From: Streptosporangiaceae bacterium NEAU-GS5
GTDB taxonomy: Bacteria > Actinomycetota > Actinomycetes > Streptosporangiales > Streptosporangiaceae
Reading direction: 5' to 3'
DNA: 64,000 nt
Assembly: GCA_017592665.1 (NCBI GenBank)
Contig: JAGFNW010000006.1
Span: 124,001 to 188,000, forward strand
The notes beneath the pieces were generated by a model that saw only the letters and a program-made list of their open reading frames with translations, ran no database searches and was not told where the DNA came from. Both the position numbers and the translations under genes were made by a program. This document shows, piece by piece, positions 8,349-16,116 of the stretch (position 1 is its first letter; each line of letters starts with the position of its first letter).

Positions 8349-9383
8349 TTAGCGTGGTTTGGGCTGCTCTCGATAGACGTACGCACTGGGGATCATCGCG
8401 ATCGACAGGCCGATCAGCGCTTGCAGGATGAGCTGCCCCACCTTGACGGCCCACGCGTGGAAGCCGTCGAGCAGCGCGATCCACGCGACCCATCCGGCCA
8501 GCAGGATCGCCCAGTAGGAGATCAGGCGATAGAGGGCGACCACGGCGGCCGCGCTTCCGCCCGCGACCCCGGCCGCGATGAAGGTCGCGGCCATGCCGAG
8601 CTCGGCCACCCCGAGGCCGCCCGGGATCAGCGCGAGCGTGGCCGCGCCCTTCGCCGCGACGTAGCCAAGAAGGACCGTGTGCGGCCCGACGCTCACGCCG
8701 GCGGCCGCACACACGGCGGCCAGGCAGGCCACGTCGAGCAACCAGTTGAGCAGGGCCAGCGTGAACAGCGTGATCCGGTCGCGGCCGCCCGGCCTGATGG
8801 CCTCGCGCGCCTGGCGAAGCTGCTCGGCAAGCGCGGGGAAGCGGTCGTTGAGCCTCTTCATGAGGCTGCCGAGGCTTCGCGGGCGGAGCCGTACGGCGAC
8901 CGAGCAGATGAGAACGAGAACGGCGAGGAAGATGCCGGTGGCCTGGCGGGTCGACGGCCCGCCGAGCAGCGCGACCAGGGTGAGCACGACGAAGGTGGCG
9001 GTCGAGTAGATCCCGCTCAGCACCAGCGTGGCCGCGATCAGCGGCTTGTTCGCGCCGAGCCGCCCGAACTGCCGCGTGGTGTAGGCGATGGACAGGACGG
9101 GACCGGCCGGCAGCGAGTTGGACAGCGCGTTGCGCGCGTACGTCACGGCGACCGCGCGGCCGACGGTCATCCGGGCGCCGCCGAGGGTGAGCAGCCGCCG
9201 GAACAACCGGGCGAACGTGCTCATGGACATGGCCTCGAACAGCACCGCGACGGCCAGCCAGCCGAAGCTGACGCCTTTGATCGTCCGCCACACCTCGGCC
9301 GGGTCGGGGATCCGGTCGCGCAACATGTACACCGCGAGGGCGGCCGTGCCGAGCACGGCGACCCACCTCAAACGGCGACGCAT
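8349..9383 (-). CDS. YbhN/LPG-synthase-like transmembrane protein
   Basis: A 344-aa polytopic protein of the lysylphosphatidylglycerol synthase transmembrane (UPF0104/YbhN) family with roughly eight hydrophobic segments. Typical stretches are FARLFRRLLTLGGARMTVGR in the second quarter and YAL/IPGGLGVAELGMAATF near the middle. Only the membrane domain is present. There is no C-terminal aminoacyltransferase domain, so lysyl transfer is not implied. ATG 9383 has GGAAGG at a good distance. The 113 bp between its start and the next gene hold nothing I recognise. Confidence 0.75.
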   Translation of the reverse strand: MRRRLRWVAVLGTAALAVYMLRDRIPDPAEVWRTIKGVSFGWLAVAVLFEAMSMSTFARLFRRLLTLGGARMTVGRAVAVTYARNALSNSLPAGPVLSIAYTTRQFGRLGANKPLIAATLVLSGIYSTATFVVLTLVALLGGPSTRQATGIFLAVLVLICSVAVRLRPRSLGSLMKRLNDRFPALAEQLRQAREAIRPGGRDRITLFTLALLNWLLDVACLAAVCAAAGVSVGPHTVLLGYVAAKGAATLALIPGGLGVAELGMAATFIAAGVAGGSAAAVVALYRLISYWAILLAGWVAWIALLDGFHAWAVKVGQLILQALIGLSIAMIPSAYVYREQPKPR

Positions 9384-9555
9384 GAGCACCCTTCCATTCT
9401 GCGCGGCCACCCTGGGAAAAAGCGTGCACGCTACATACAAGTAGACGTTACCGCAGCTAACTCATGATGAATTCGCCGGGGAGGGCGGGTCAGCGCCCGA
9501 TCCCGGACACTTGCCCGCCCGCACCTTTCCGACATCCCTACGTTTGCCGGCATCC

Positions 9556-10497
9556 CTATGCGACAAGGACGGGCTCCTGCGCCGGCGCCTCCTGCCGCCC
9601 GCGCCGCGGCACGAGGGTGAGGATCAGGCCGAGCAGGGCCCAGCCGCCGAGGACCGTCAGCGGGAGCGCGAGCGCCGCGCCGCCGAAGTAGACGACGTTC
9701 TTGATGGCCTCGGCGCCCTGGCCGATCGGCAGCACCTGCCCGACCGCCGCGTACCACTCGGGGATGAAGCGCGCGCCCAGCGGCCCGCCGCTGGCCGGCA
9801 GCCCGATCGGGATGAACAGCAGGGCCGCGAGCCCGACGCCCGGCGTGCCGACGACCCGCAGCAGTCCGGCCGCGACCAGCGCGATCGTGAGGGTGACGGC
9901 CGCCGAGATCGTGGTCAGCCCGAGGTACGCCCCGGGGAGCACGTCGAAGACCACGTCGCCCAGCCAGGCCAGGGCCGCGCCGACGACCAGGGAGCCCGCG
10001 GCGAGCGTGCCCACCTTGGCGGCGCCGGTCAGCGTGGGCGCGACCGCGGCGAGCAGCAGCGCCATGGCGATGCCGGGGATGACCAGCGCGAGCACGTAGA
10101 ACATGCCGGAGATGCCGCCCGCGTCGCCTTCCGGCAGCGGGATCGCGTCCTCGACCTTGAGCTGGGGATTGGCCTTCTGGAACACCGTGGTCACGACCGT
10201 CGCGGCGGTGCGGCCACCGGCGCTCGCCACGACCAGCTTGCCCTGCTCCGGCAGGAGCACGGCGTCCACGTCGCGGTCGGCGAGGGCGTCGCGTGCCGCC
10301 TGCTCCGTCGAATACGCCTGGATGTCGAACGCGCCCGGAGCCTTCTGGCTCAGCACCCCGGCGATCTGCTCGGCGGGCCCGACCACGGCCACGGGCACGT
10401 TGTGGGGCGCCGGCTTGTGCAGCGCGCCGAGGAACGACCCCGCGAACAACAGCCCGAGGATCGTCACCAGCCCGAACACTCCGATGATCTTCTTCAT
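9556..10497 (-). CDS. Membrane protein of the ABC-2/YhgE-like type
   Basis: A 313-aa protein with one N-terminal helix (IIGVFGLVTILGLLFAGSFL), an extracytoplasmic domain of about 110 residues, then five or so hydrophobic helices and a basic tail. This layout is that of YhgE/Pip and ABC-2-type permease-like proteins, where a soluble region is flanked by membrane segments. No ATPase partner is adjacent. It is divergent from a TetR gene, with two operator-like palindromes in the 73-bp gap, so it is probably that repressor's target. Exported substrate unknown. Confidence 0.7.
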   Translation of the reverse strand: MKKIIGVFGLVTILGLLFAGSFLGALHKPAPHNVPVAVVGPAEQIAGVLSQKAPGAFDIQAYSTEQAARDALADRDVDAVLLPEQGKLVVASAGGRTAATVVTTVFQKANPQLKVEDAIPLPEGDAGGISGMFYVLALVIPGIAMALLLAAVAPTLTGAAKVGTLAAGSLVVGAALAWLGDVVFDVLPGAYLGLTTISAAVTLTIALVAAGLLRVVGTPGVGLAALLFIPIGLPASGGPLGARFIPEWYAAVGQVLPIGQGAEAIKNVVYFGGAALALPLTVLGGWALLGLILTLVPRRGRQEAPAQEPVLVA

Positions 10498-10517
10498 CGA
10501 ATTCTCCTTACGATGAC

Positions 10518-10562
10518 TTCAACAGCGTTGAGTTCACTGTAGACGAATTCAACATGGTTGAA
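10518..10562. promoter_or_regulatory. Twin TetR-type operators
   Basis: Two inverted repeats, TTCAACAGCGTTGAG (10518-10532, one mismatch) and TTCAACATGGTTGAA (10548-10562, perfect), have centres exactly 30 bp apart. They fill the gap between the TetR gene and the divergent membrane gene, and the second ends eight bases before the TetR start. They are the likely binding sites for the adjacent regulator, giving autoregulation and control of the membrane gene. Confidence 0.75.
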
Positions 10563-10570
10563 TAGTCCCC

Positions 10571-11152
10571 ATGGGAAGACGAGCGGGCTCCCCGCAGACA
10601 CGCGAGGCCATCCTCGAAGCGGCCGTCGCGGCCTTCACCGAGCACGGCTACGCCGGCACCACCATCCGCGCCGTCGCCAAGGCGGCCGAAGTGGACCCGG
10701 CGCTGGTCATGCACTTCTTCGGCTCGAAGGACGGCCTGTTCGCCGAGGCGATAGGGGCCAGCGCGCTGCCGCTGCGGAAGATCCTCGACACGGTCGAGGG
10801 CCGCCTCGACGGGGTCGGCGCCCGTCTCACCACGCGCTACCTCGAACTATGGGAAGACGCGGAAACCGGCGCCGTCCTCCACGCCATCCTCAGCTCGGCC
10901 GCCTCGTCCCCCGCGGCCCGCGAGATGATCACCGCTTTCATGACCACCGAGCTGCTCCAGCCGGTCGCCAAACGACTCGGCGTCGACCACGCCGAGAACC
11001 GCGCCATCCTCGCCGGCTCCCAGCTGATCGGCATCGCCTTCACCCGCTACATCCTCCGCGTCGGCCCCATGGCCGAGCTCACCCGCGAAGAACTGGTCGC
11101 CTGCGTCGCCCCGGTCCTCCAGCGCTACCTGACCGGCCCCCTCCCCCTATGA
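10571..11152 (+). CDS. TetR-family transcriptional regulator
   Basis: A 193-aa TetR repressor. The N-terminal HTH spans about 7-55: TREAILEAAVAAFTEHGYAGTTIRAVAKAAEVDPALVMHFFGSKDGLF in outline, with the recognition helix region VDPALVMHFFGSK. The C-terminal domain (LTTRYLELWEDAE onwards) resembles the TetR_C group seen in regulators of exporters. It is divergent from a YhgE-like membrane gene and 51 bp ahead of an MFS exporter gene, so control of efflux is likely. The ligand is unknown. Confidence 0.9.
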   Translation: MGRRAGSPQTREAILEAAVAAFTEHGYAGTTIRAVAKAAEVDPALVMHFFGSKDGLFAEAIGASALPLRKILDTVEGRLDGVGARLTTRYLELWEDAETGAVLHAILSSAASSPAAREMITAFMTTELLQPVAKRLGVDHAENRAILAGSQLIGIAFTRYILRVGPMAELTREELVACVAPVLQRYLTGPLPL

Positions 11153-11203
11153 CCCATGGATCGTTCGGCGGGGGGCGAAAGGAGCGAGGGTGAGGGTGGA
11201 TGC

Positions 11204-12565
11204 ATGACAGGTCTGGAAGAGCGGAGCCGGCCGGCGAGAGTGCGATTACGGCTGGCCGGGCTCTCATGCGGCTACTTCATGGTGCTGCTGGACAGCTCGA
11301 TCCTCAACGTCGCCCTGCCGGACATCGCGCGCGACCTCGGGGGGTCGGTGGCGAGCCTGCAGTGGACGATCAACGCCTACCTCATCACCTTCGGGGCGTT
11401 ATTGCTGTCCAGCGGGGCGATCTCCGACCGTTACGGCGCGGCGCGGGTGTTCCGGGTGGGTGTGGCGGCGTTCGCGGTGGCGTCGTTGCTGTGCGCGCTG
11501 GCGCCGACGTTGGCGGTGCTGGTGGCGCTGCGCGCCGTACAGGGTGCTGCGGCGGCGTTGATCCCGGCGGCGACGCTCGCGCTGATCGGGCAGCTGCACC
11601 CGGAGGATGACGCGCGGGCCAAGGCGCTCGGGTTCTGGGGCGCGCTCAGCTCGGCAGGGTTCGCCAGTGGACCGGTGATCGGCGGCCTGCTGGTCGGGGC
11701 CGGCGGCTGGCGCACGGTCTTCGTGGTCAATCTGCCGCTGGCCGTGACGGGCCTGGTACTCGCCGGGCGGTTCGGCCTGCGTTCGCCGCGCGGCGAACGA
11801 CGCCTCGACTGGCGCGCACAGCTCGCCACGATCGTCTTCCTCGGTCTCCTCACCCACACGATCATCGAGGCGGGGCGCGACCCGCGGGCGACGCTCCTGC
11901 CGGGCGCGCTGGCCGTGGCGGCGCTGGCCGTACTGGTCGCGGTCGAGCGGCGGAGCCGCACCCCGGCCTTCCCCCGGAACATGGTGCGCATCCCTGCCGT
12001 ACGCACGGCCCTGACCGTGGGCGGAGGCGTGCAGTTCCTGATGGTGGGGACCTTCTTCGTGCTCGGGCTCGACCTGCTCGAGGCCCGCCATCTCACACCG
12101 GCCCTCGCCGGGCTCGCGCTGGCGCCGTACACGATCGGACCCATGCTGTCGCCGCTCGCCGGAAGGGCCACCATCGCGTACGGCACGCGGCGGACGTTGC
12201 GCGGCGGGCTGCTGCTGATTATCGCGGGACATGGAGCCGGCGCGGCGGTGATCTCAGCCGGGGCGCCCTACCTGGCCCTCGTGCCATGCCTGCTGATCGC
12301 CGGGTTCGGGGTGTCCTTCGTGTTCGTGCCGCTGACATCGGCGATCGTCGGAGCGGCGCCGGACGGGCGCGCCGGGGTGGCGGCCGGGCTGTTCAACGCG
12401 GCACGGCAGACGGGCGGATCGCTGGGCGTGGGCGTGCTGGGCAGCGTGATGGCGGTGATCGGACTCGGCTCCGCCACACGTGTGGCGTTCGTCATCAGCG
12501 CGGTTGGCGCCACTGTCCTTTGGGTTCTAGTTACGTTCCAAGGAAGCGTTAAACAACGGCAATAA
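11204..12565 (+). CDS. MFS transporter, DHA2-like drug exporter
   Basis: A 453-aa major facilitator with about 14 helices. The motif LDSSILNVALPDIARDLGGS (helix 1) is the LD-(T/S)-I-(V/L)-NVALP signature of the DHA2 (EmrB/QacA) group. GAISDRYGAARV is motif A, and WGALSSAGFASGPVIGGLLV fits the antiporter motif C region. It probably exports a toxic or secondary metabolite by proton antiport. It lies behind the TetR gene in the same direction. ATG 11204 is preferred because GAGGGTGG precedes it, while ATG 11156 has no binding site and adds a hydrophilic stretch. Confidence 0.85.
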   Translation: MTGLEERSRPARVRLRLAGLSCGYFMVLLDSSILNVALPDIARDLGGSVASLQWTINAYLITFGALLLSSGAISDRYGAARVFRVGVAAFAVASLLCALAPTLAVLVALRAVQGAAAALIPAATLALIGQLHPEDDARAKALGFWGALSSAGFASGPVIGGLLVGAGGWRTVFVVNLPLAVTGLVLAGRFGLRSPRGERRLDWRAQLATIVFLGLLTHTIIEAGRDPRATLLPGALAVAALAVLVAVERRSRTPAFPRNMVRIPAVRTALTVGGGVQFLMVGTFFVLGLDLLEARHLTPALAGLALAPYTIGPMLSPLAGRATIAYGTRRTLRGGLLLIIAGHGAGAAVISAGAPYLALVPCLLIAGFGVSFVFVPLTSAIVGAAPDGRAGVAAGLFNAARQTGGSLGVGVLGSVMAVIGLGSATRVAFVISAVGATVLWVLVTFQGSVKQRQ

Positions 12566-12583
12566 GGTGGTAAAGAGTGATCT

Positions 12584-13162
12584 ATGGACCTTGCCTCTCT
12601 CCAGGCGCAGACGCGGTTGATCCTGCGGCAGAAGATCACAATGATGATCAACCGATATGTCGTCCACGTCGGGGACCCGGGGGGCGGCGAGGGGGGAATC
12701 GTCGCGTTCGCCGAGCAGAAGCGGATGGCCTTCCGGGAGCAGGTCACGATATACACCGATGAGTCACGAAACGAGCCGCTGGCCGGCTTCAAAGCCCGCA
12801 AGGTGATCGACTTGGCAAGCGGCTACGACGTCACCGACGGGGCGGGCGAGCCGATCGGGCTGTTCCGCAAGGATTTCAGCCGCTCACTGCTGCGCTCGAC
12901 GTGGCACCTTCAGCAGCCCGGCCTGCCGACCATGACCGGCCAGGAACGCAACATCGCCGTGGCCGTGCTCCGCCGGTTCACCGATTCGCTGTCGTGGCTC
13001 CCCTACCACTTCGACTTCAGCATCGGCGCGTCGATCGCCTTCTCCGTGGACCGCCAGTGGGGGCTGCGCGACCGCTACGCCATCGACATCCACGACCCCC
13101 GCCTCGACCGCCGCCTGGTCATCGCCATGGCAGTAGCCCTCGACGCCCTCCAGGCGCGCTGA
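12584..13162 (+). CDS. LURP-one-related (tubby-like fold) protein
   Basis: A 192-aa cytoplasmic protein of the LURP-one-related/scramblase-like family, which has a tubby-type beta barrel around a central helix. Visible features are the N-terminal RLILRQKITMMINRYVV, the strand-rich middle (VTIYTDESRNEPLAGFKARK) and the hydrophobic C-terminal helix (RRLVIAMAVALDALQA). Bacterial function is unknown. It starts 18 bp after the MFS stop and could belong to the same transcript. The 400 bp after it hold the 41-bp repeat array and the rho leader. Confidence 0.75.
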   Translation: MDLASLQAQTRLILRQKITMMINRYVVHVGDPGGGEGGIVAFAEQKRMAFREQVTIYTDESRNEPLAGFKARKVIDLASGYDVTDGAGEPIGLFRKDFSRSLLRSTWHLQQPGLPTMTGQERNIAVAVLRRFTDSLSWLPYHFDFSIGASIAFSVDRQWGLRDRYAIDIHDPRLDRRLVIAMAVALDALQAR

Positions 13163-13293
13163 GGAATACATTCCCGTCGACGTCTGTTACCGTTGTCGTA
13201 GCAGTACCAGTTTCAAAGCGGCCCGATGGTTCTAGCCGGCCTTTCTTCTCATTCCCCGGCCCATCCCGCCCCGCCGCCCCCCCATTTCTCACC

Positions 13294-13491
13294 GTGATCT
13301 TGCAGAAGTTCCCACCCTGCAGCTCGCACCGTTGGTGATCATGCACGAATTCCCTTTTCGCAGGTCAGAGCTTCGGTGATCATGCAATGCACGTGCATTG
13401 CATGATCACGGAGCCGCCTACCTGCACATACGGAAAACGTGCAAGATCACCGAGCTCGCTGCCAGCGCATCGGGAGAAGGTGCAAGATCAC
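13294..13491. repeat. Symmetric array of 41-bp units (locus A)
   Basis: Rightward units begin GTGATC(A/T)TGCA at 13294, 13335 and 13376. Leftward units, read on the other strand, begin with the same box at 13491, 13450 and 13409. Every spacing is exactly 41 bp, and each left/right pair sums to 26785, so the array is symmetric about 13392.5. Within units the box, TTCCC near position 16 and GCAGG near 26 are the most conserved; the rest varies. A related set of three boxes with the same spacing occurs at 26499-26591. The array lies between the LURP gene and rho. Function unknown. Confidence 0.85.
13376..13409. repeat. 34-bp perfect palindrome at array centre
   Basis: The half-site GTGATCATGCAATGCAC is followed directly by its exact reverse complement. 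The two innermost 41-bp-unit boxes meet here head to head. It could extrude as a cruciform, fold as a hairpin in RNA or bind a dimeric protein. Confidence 0.85.
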
Positions 13492-13550
13492 CCTCTCTAC
13501 TCACCCCTCTCTAACCCACCCTCTACACCCCCCACCCCTGTACACCTCAC
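13491..13550 (+). promoter_or_regulatory. C-rich, G-poor rho leader (rut-like)
   Basis: By hand count this 60-nt stretch has 36 C and a single G, against a genome background where G and C are about equal. Long C-rich, G-depleted, unstructured RNA is the known character of Rho utilisation sites. It ends 23 bases before the rho start codon and is in the sense orientation. Rho attenuates its own mRNA leader in E. coli, so self-control is a plausible inference. A normal AAGGAG binding site follows. Confidence 0.55.
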
Positions 13551-13573
13551 ATCACGATTAAGGAGCGCGTTGT

Positions 13574-14704
13574 ATGACGACGGCTACTTTGGTGCCTCCG
13601 CAGGCACCGCAGATTTCGAGGGCATCGCAGAAGAGCCGGAGACCCGTGAAGACGGTCAGTACGGTTCATGTCAGCGGGATCCTCGACACCAAGAACAAGC
13701 TCAGGACCAGCGGCTACCTGCCGGGGCCGAAGGACGTGGTCGTTTCGCCTGACCTGGTCAGGACGTACGACCTGCGGCCCGGCGACTTCGTCGCGGGGAC
13801 CGCGAACGGCAACCGGCTCGTCGAGATCGACGGCGAGGTCCGGCCGAAGAGGCGTCAGTTCGCGGAACTGACGCCGGAGCATCCGCATGAGCGGCTCAGG
13901 CTCGAAACCTCGCCGGGCATCCTCGCCACGAGAGTCATCGATCTCATCGCCCCGGTCGGCAAGGGCACGCGTGGGCTCATCGTGGCTCCGCCCAAGGCCG
14001 GCAAGACGATGATCCTCACGGCGATCGCGAACGCGATCACCACCAACCACCCCGACGCCCACCTCATGGTGCTGCTGGTCGACGAACGGCCCGAAGAGGT
14101 CACCGACCTGCGGAAGGCGATCGACGGCGAGATCCTCGCCTCGACGTTCGACCGCGCGCCCGCCGATCACGTGGCCCTCGCCGAGCTGGCCGTCGAACGG
14201 GCCAAGCGCCTGGTCGAGGAGGGCCGCGACGTGGTCATGCTGATCGACTCGATCACGCGCCTCGGCCGCGCGTACAACCTGGCCGCCTCCGGCCACGACC
14301 GCATCCTCACCGGCGGCCTCGCGGTGAGCGCGCTGCACCCGCCGAAGCGGATCCTCGGCGCCGCCCGCAACGTCAGCGAAGGCGGCTCGCTCACGATCCT
14401 CGCCACGGCGCTCGTGGACACCGGCTCGGCCCTCGACAACACCCTGTTCGAGGAGTTCAAGAGCACCGGCAACATGGATCTGCGGCTCAACCGCACCCTC
14501 TCCGACCGGCGTGTCTTCCCCGCCGTCGACGTCCCCGCCTCCGGCACGCGCCGCGAGGAGCTCATGCTCGACCCGGCCGAGCTCGCGTTGGTCGTCAAGC
14601 TGCGCCGGGCCCTGTCCAACCCCGAGGCGTACGAGCCTTTCCTGGCCAAGTTGCGTGCCACCGGCTCGAACGCCGAATTCCTGCTCTCCCTCAAGCAGGC
14701 CTGA
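13574..14704 (+). CDS. rho: Short Rho-family transcription terminator paralogue
   Basis: A 376-aa Rho-type hexameric RNA helicase. Motor motifs are intact: Walker A APPKAGKTM (138-146), DERPEEV (170-176), Walker B MLIDSITRL (222-230), arginine finger SGTRREE (323-329) and R-loop KSTGN (296-300). It is shorter than typical actinobacterial Rho (usually 600 aa or more) and lacks the N-terminal helix bundle and insertion. In the primary RNA-binding domain the aromatic GFGF segment is replaced by TKNKL (39-43), and the Q-loop DANA is AVSA. It is therefore probably a second Rho with altered RNA selection. The 41-bp array and a rut-like leader lie directly upstream. Confidence 0.85.
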   Translation: MTTATLVPPQAPQISRASQKSRRPVKTVSTVHVSGILDTKNKLRTSGYLPGPKDVVVSPDLVRTYDLRPGDFVAGTANGNRLVEIDGEVRPKRRQFAELTPEHPHERLRLETSPGILATRVIDLIAPVGKGTRGLIVAPPKAGKTMILTAIANAITTNHPDAHLMVLLVDERPEEVTDLRKAIDGEILASTFDRAPADHVALAELAVERAKRLVEEGRDVVMLIDSITRLGRAYNLAASGHDRILTGGLAVSALHPPKRILGAARNVSEGGSLTILATALVDTGSALDNTLFEEFKSTGNMDLRLNRTLSDRRVFPAVDVPASGTRREELMLDPAELALVVKLRRALSNPEAYEPFLAKLRATGSNAEFLLSLKQA

Positions 14705-14755
14705 AATTAGGACATATGCCGATATTTACACCTTTGGTGTAGGTACTTCCTCTGC

Positions 14756-15751
14756 ATGACGAAAGCTCATCTCGCCCTCGCGGCGATCAGCGCGACCACC
14801 GCGCTCGGGCTGTTCACCCCGGCCAAGACCATGGCCACACCGATGCCTACGCCCACGCCGATGGACTCCAACTACGACATGGTGCCGGAGTCGCCATCGG
14901 ATACCGACGGGACGTCCGAAGAGCCGACCGACACCGAAGGCACGCCGGAGGAATCGGCCGACACCGGAGAGCCGTCGGAGTCTGGAGAGGCGTCGGAGTC
15001 GCCGCCCGCGGAGGGATCCGAAGTGCCTGAGGCGTTCCGCAAGGCCGTGACCAAGTCCATGACCACAAGTTCATCGGGCACCATCGACTTTTCCGCCGAG
15101 AAGAAGGGCGGCGACAAGCCGGGCTCGGTCAAGGCCAAGATCTCGTATTCGTACCAGCCGAAGCCGCACCCGGCCGGGACCTTCAAGATCATGGATCTGA
15201 CGGTGAACGGGACGCCGAAGAACAGCTCGCCGCAGGTCATGCTCGACAACGAGACGGTGTACGTCAAGCCGAGCGGCCTGTTCCCCACGGTCCAGGGCAA
15301 GGACTGGTGGAAGATCTCGCTGTCCAAGGTGCCGGGCGGGTCCGATTTCGTGAAGAAGCTCAGCGACCCCAACCTGCCGCAGAAGGTGCTCAGCGCCTAC
15401 AAGGACGTCAAGGTCGTCGGCAAGGAGACGGTCGACGGGGTGGCCGTCACCCACTACACGGGCAAGCTCGACGTCGCCGCCATGGACAAGGCGCTCGGCG
15501 TGTCCGACAAGTACGCGAGCCAGATTCCCGAGGACCCGACCTTCGAGGCCTGGGTTGACGCGCAGGACTACGTGCGCCGCAGCAAGGTCCAGGGCGAGAG
15601 CGACAAGGGCTCGGCCATGTGGACCACCAACGTGCGCGAGTACGGCCGGCCGGTGACGATCCAGACCCCGCCCGCGGGCGAGGTGTCCGAGCTCAACCTC
15701 GATCAGCTGAAGAAGGGCGGGTCTCCGGCGGCCTCGCCCACTTCGTCCTGA
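14756..15751 (+). CDS. Secreted LppX/LprAFG-like protein
   Basis: A 331-aa exported protein with a short signal peptide (HLALAAISATTALGLFTPA) but no lipobox cysteine. Residues about 30-90 form a Ser/Thr/Glu/Pro linker with repeats such as SDTDGTSEEPTDTEGTPEE. The folded part (about 95-320) has the strand pattern of LppX/LprG-type proteins: VTKSMTTSSSGTIDFSAE, VYVKPSGLFP and VDGVAVTHYTGKLD. These proteins bind lipids or lipoglycans at the mycobacterial cell surface; here the ligand is unknown. It stands alone 51 bp after rho. Confidence 0.7.
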   Translation: MTKAHLALAAISATTALGLFTPAKTMATPMPTPTPMDSNYDMVPESPSDTDGTSEEPTDTEGTPEESADTGEPSESGEASESPPAEGSEVPEAFRKAVTKSMTTSSSGTIDFSAEKKGGDKPGSVKAKISYSYQPKPHPAGTFKIMDLTVNGTPKNSSPQVMLDNETVYVKPSGLFPTVQGKDWWKISLSKVPGGSDFVKKLSDPNLPQKVLSAYKDVKVVGKETVDGVAVTHYTGKLDVAAMDKALGVSDKYASQIPEDPTFEAWVDAQDYVRRSKVQGESDKGSAMWTTNVREYGRPVTIQTPPAGEVSELNLDQLKKGGSPAASPTSS

Positions 15752-15790
15752 TCCACTTCCTGAGTCACACGATTACGGGATGATCTCGCC

Positions 15791-16072
15791 ATGAGTGAAT
15801 GGCGAGTCCTCGTCGAGGAGAACCTGGGACAAGGGAGCGGCAAGTCGTGGCACATCTCGGAGATTTACGAGGTTGAGGGCGGCCAACCCGAGGCCAGGAG
15901 CATCGCGTACGAGCTGGCCATGCGGCACGTGCCGCAGCACCCGACGCTCGGCGGCGGCGAGCGAGCCGTGTATCGCATCAACGAGGACATGTGGCTGACC
16001 ATGATCCAAGGCACGGTCCGCCGCTATCACTTCCGCGTGACCGTCGCCGAGCTGTTCCACAAGAACTCGTGA
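15791..16072 (+). CDS. Conserved hypothetical protein, 93 aa
   Basis: A small soluble protein starting MSEWRVLVEENLGQGSGKSW with strand-rich composition and no signal peptide. The Trp-rich middle (SWHISEIYEVEGG) and the end (RRYHFRVTVAELFHKNS) suggest one alpha/beta domain. I do not recognise a characterised family. It lies 44 bp upstream of the SPFH gene in the same orientation. Confidence 0.65.
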   Translation: MSEWRVLVEENLGQGSGKSWHISEIYEVEGGQPEARSIAYELAMRHVPQHPTLGGGERAVYRINEDMWLTMIQGTVRRYHFRVTVAELFHKNS

Positions 16073-16116
16073 ATCCGACTATCATCGTGATATCACTTCG
16101 ATAGCGGAGGCGCGTC

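Noticed and set aside
7417-9429. 670-aa single protein on the minus strand
   Set aside because: Only the last 291 residues are PfkB-like. The front is Arg/Pro-rich antisense-type sequence overlapping the YbhN-like gene in another frame.
8421-9467. 348-aa plus-strand ORF
   Set aside because: It is antisense to the YbhN-like membrane gene and is made of Arg/Asp/Gly/Gln-rich sequence typical of shadow frames.
13294-13491. CRISPR array
   Set aside because: The period is regular, but the shared part of each unit is only about 11 bp, the units face each other, and no cas genes are nearby.
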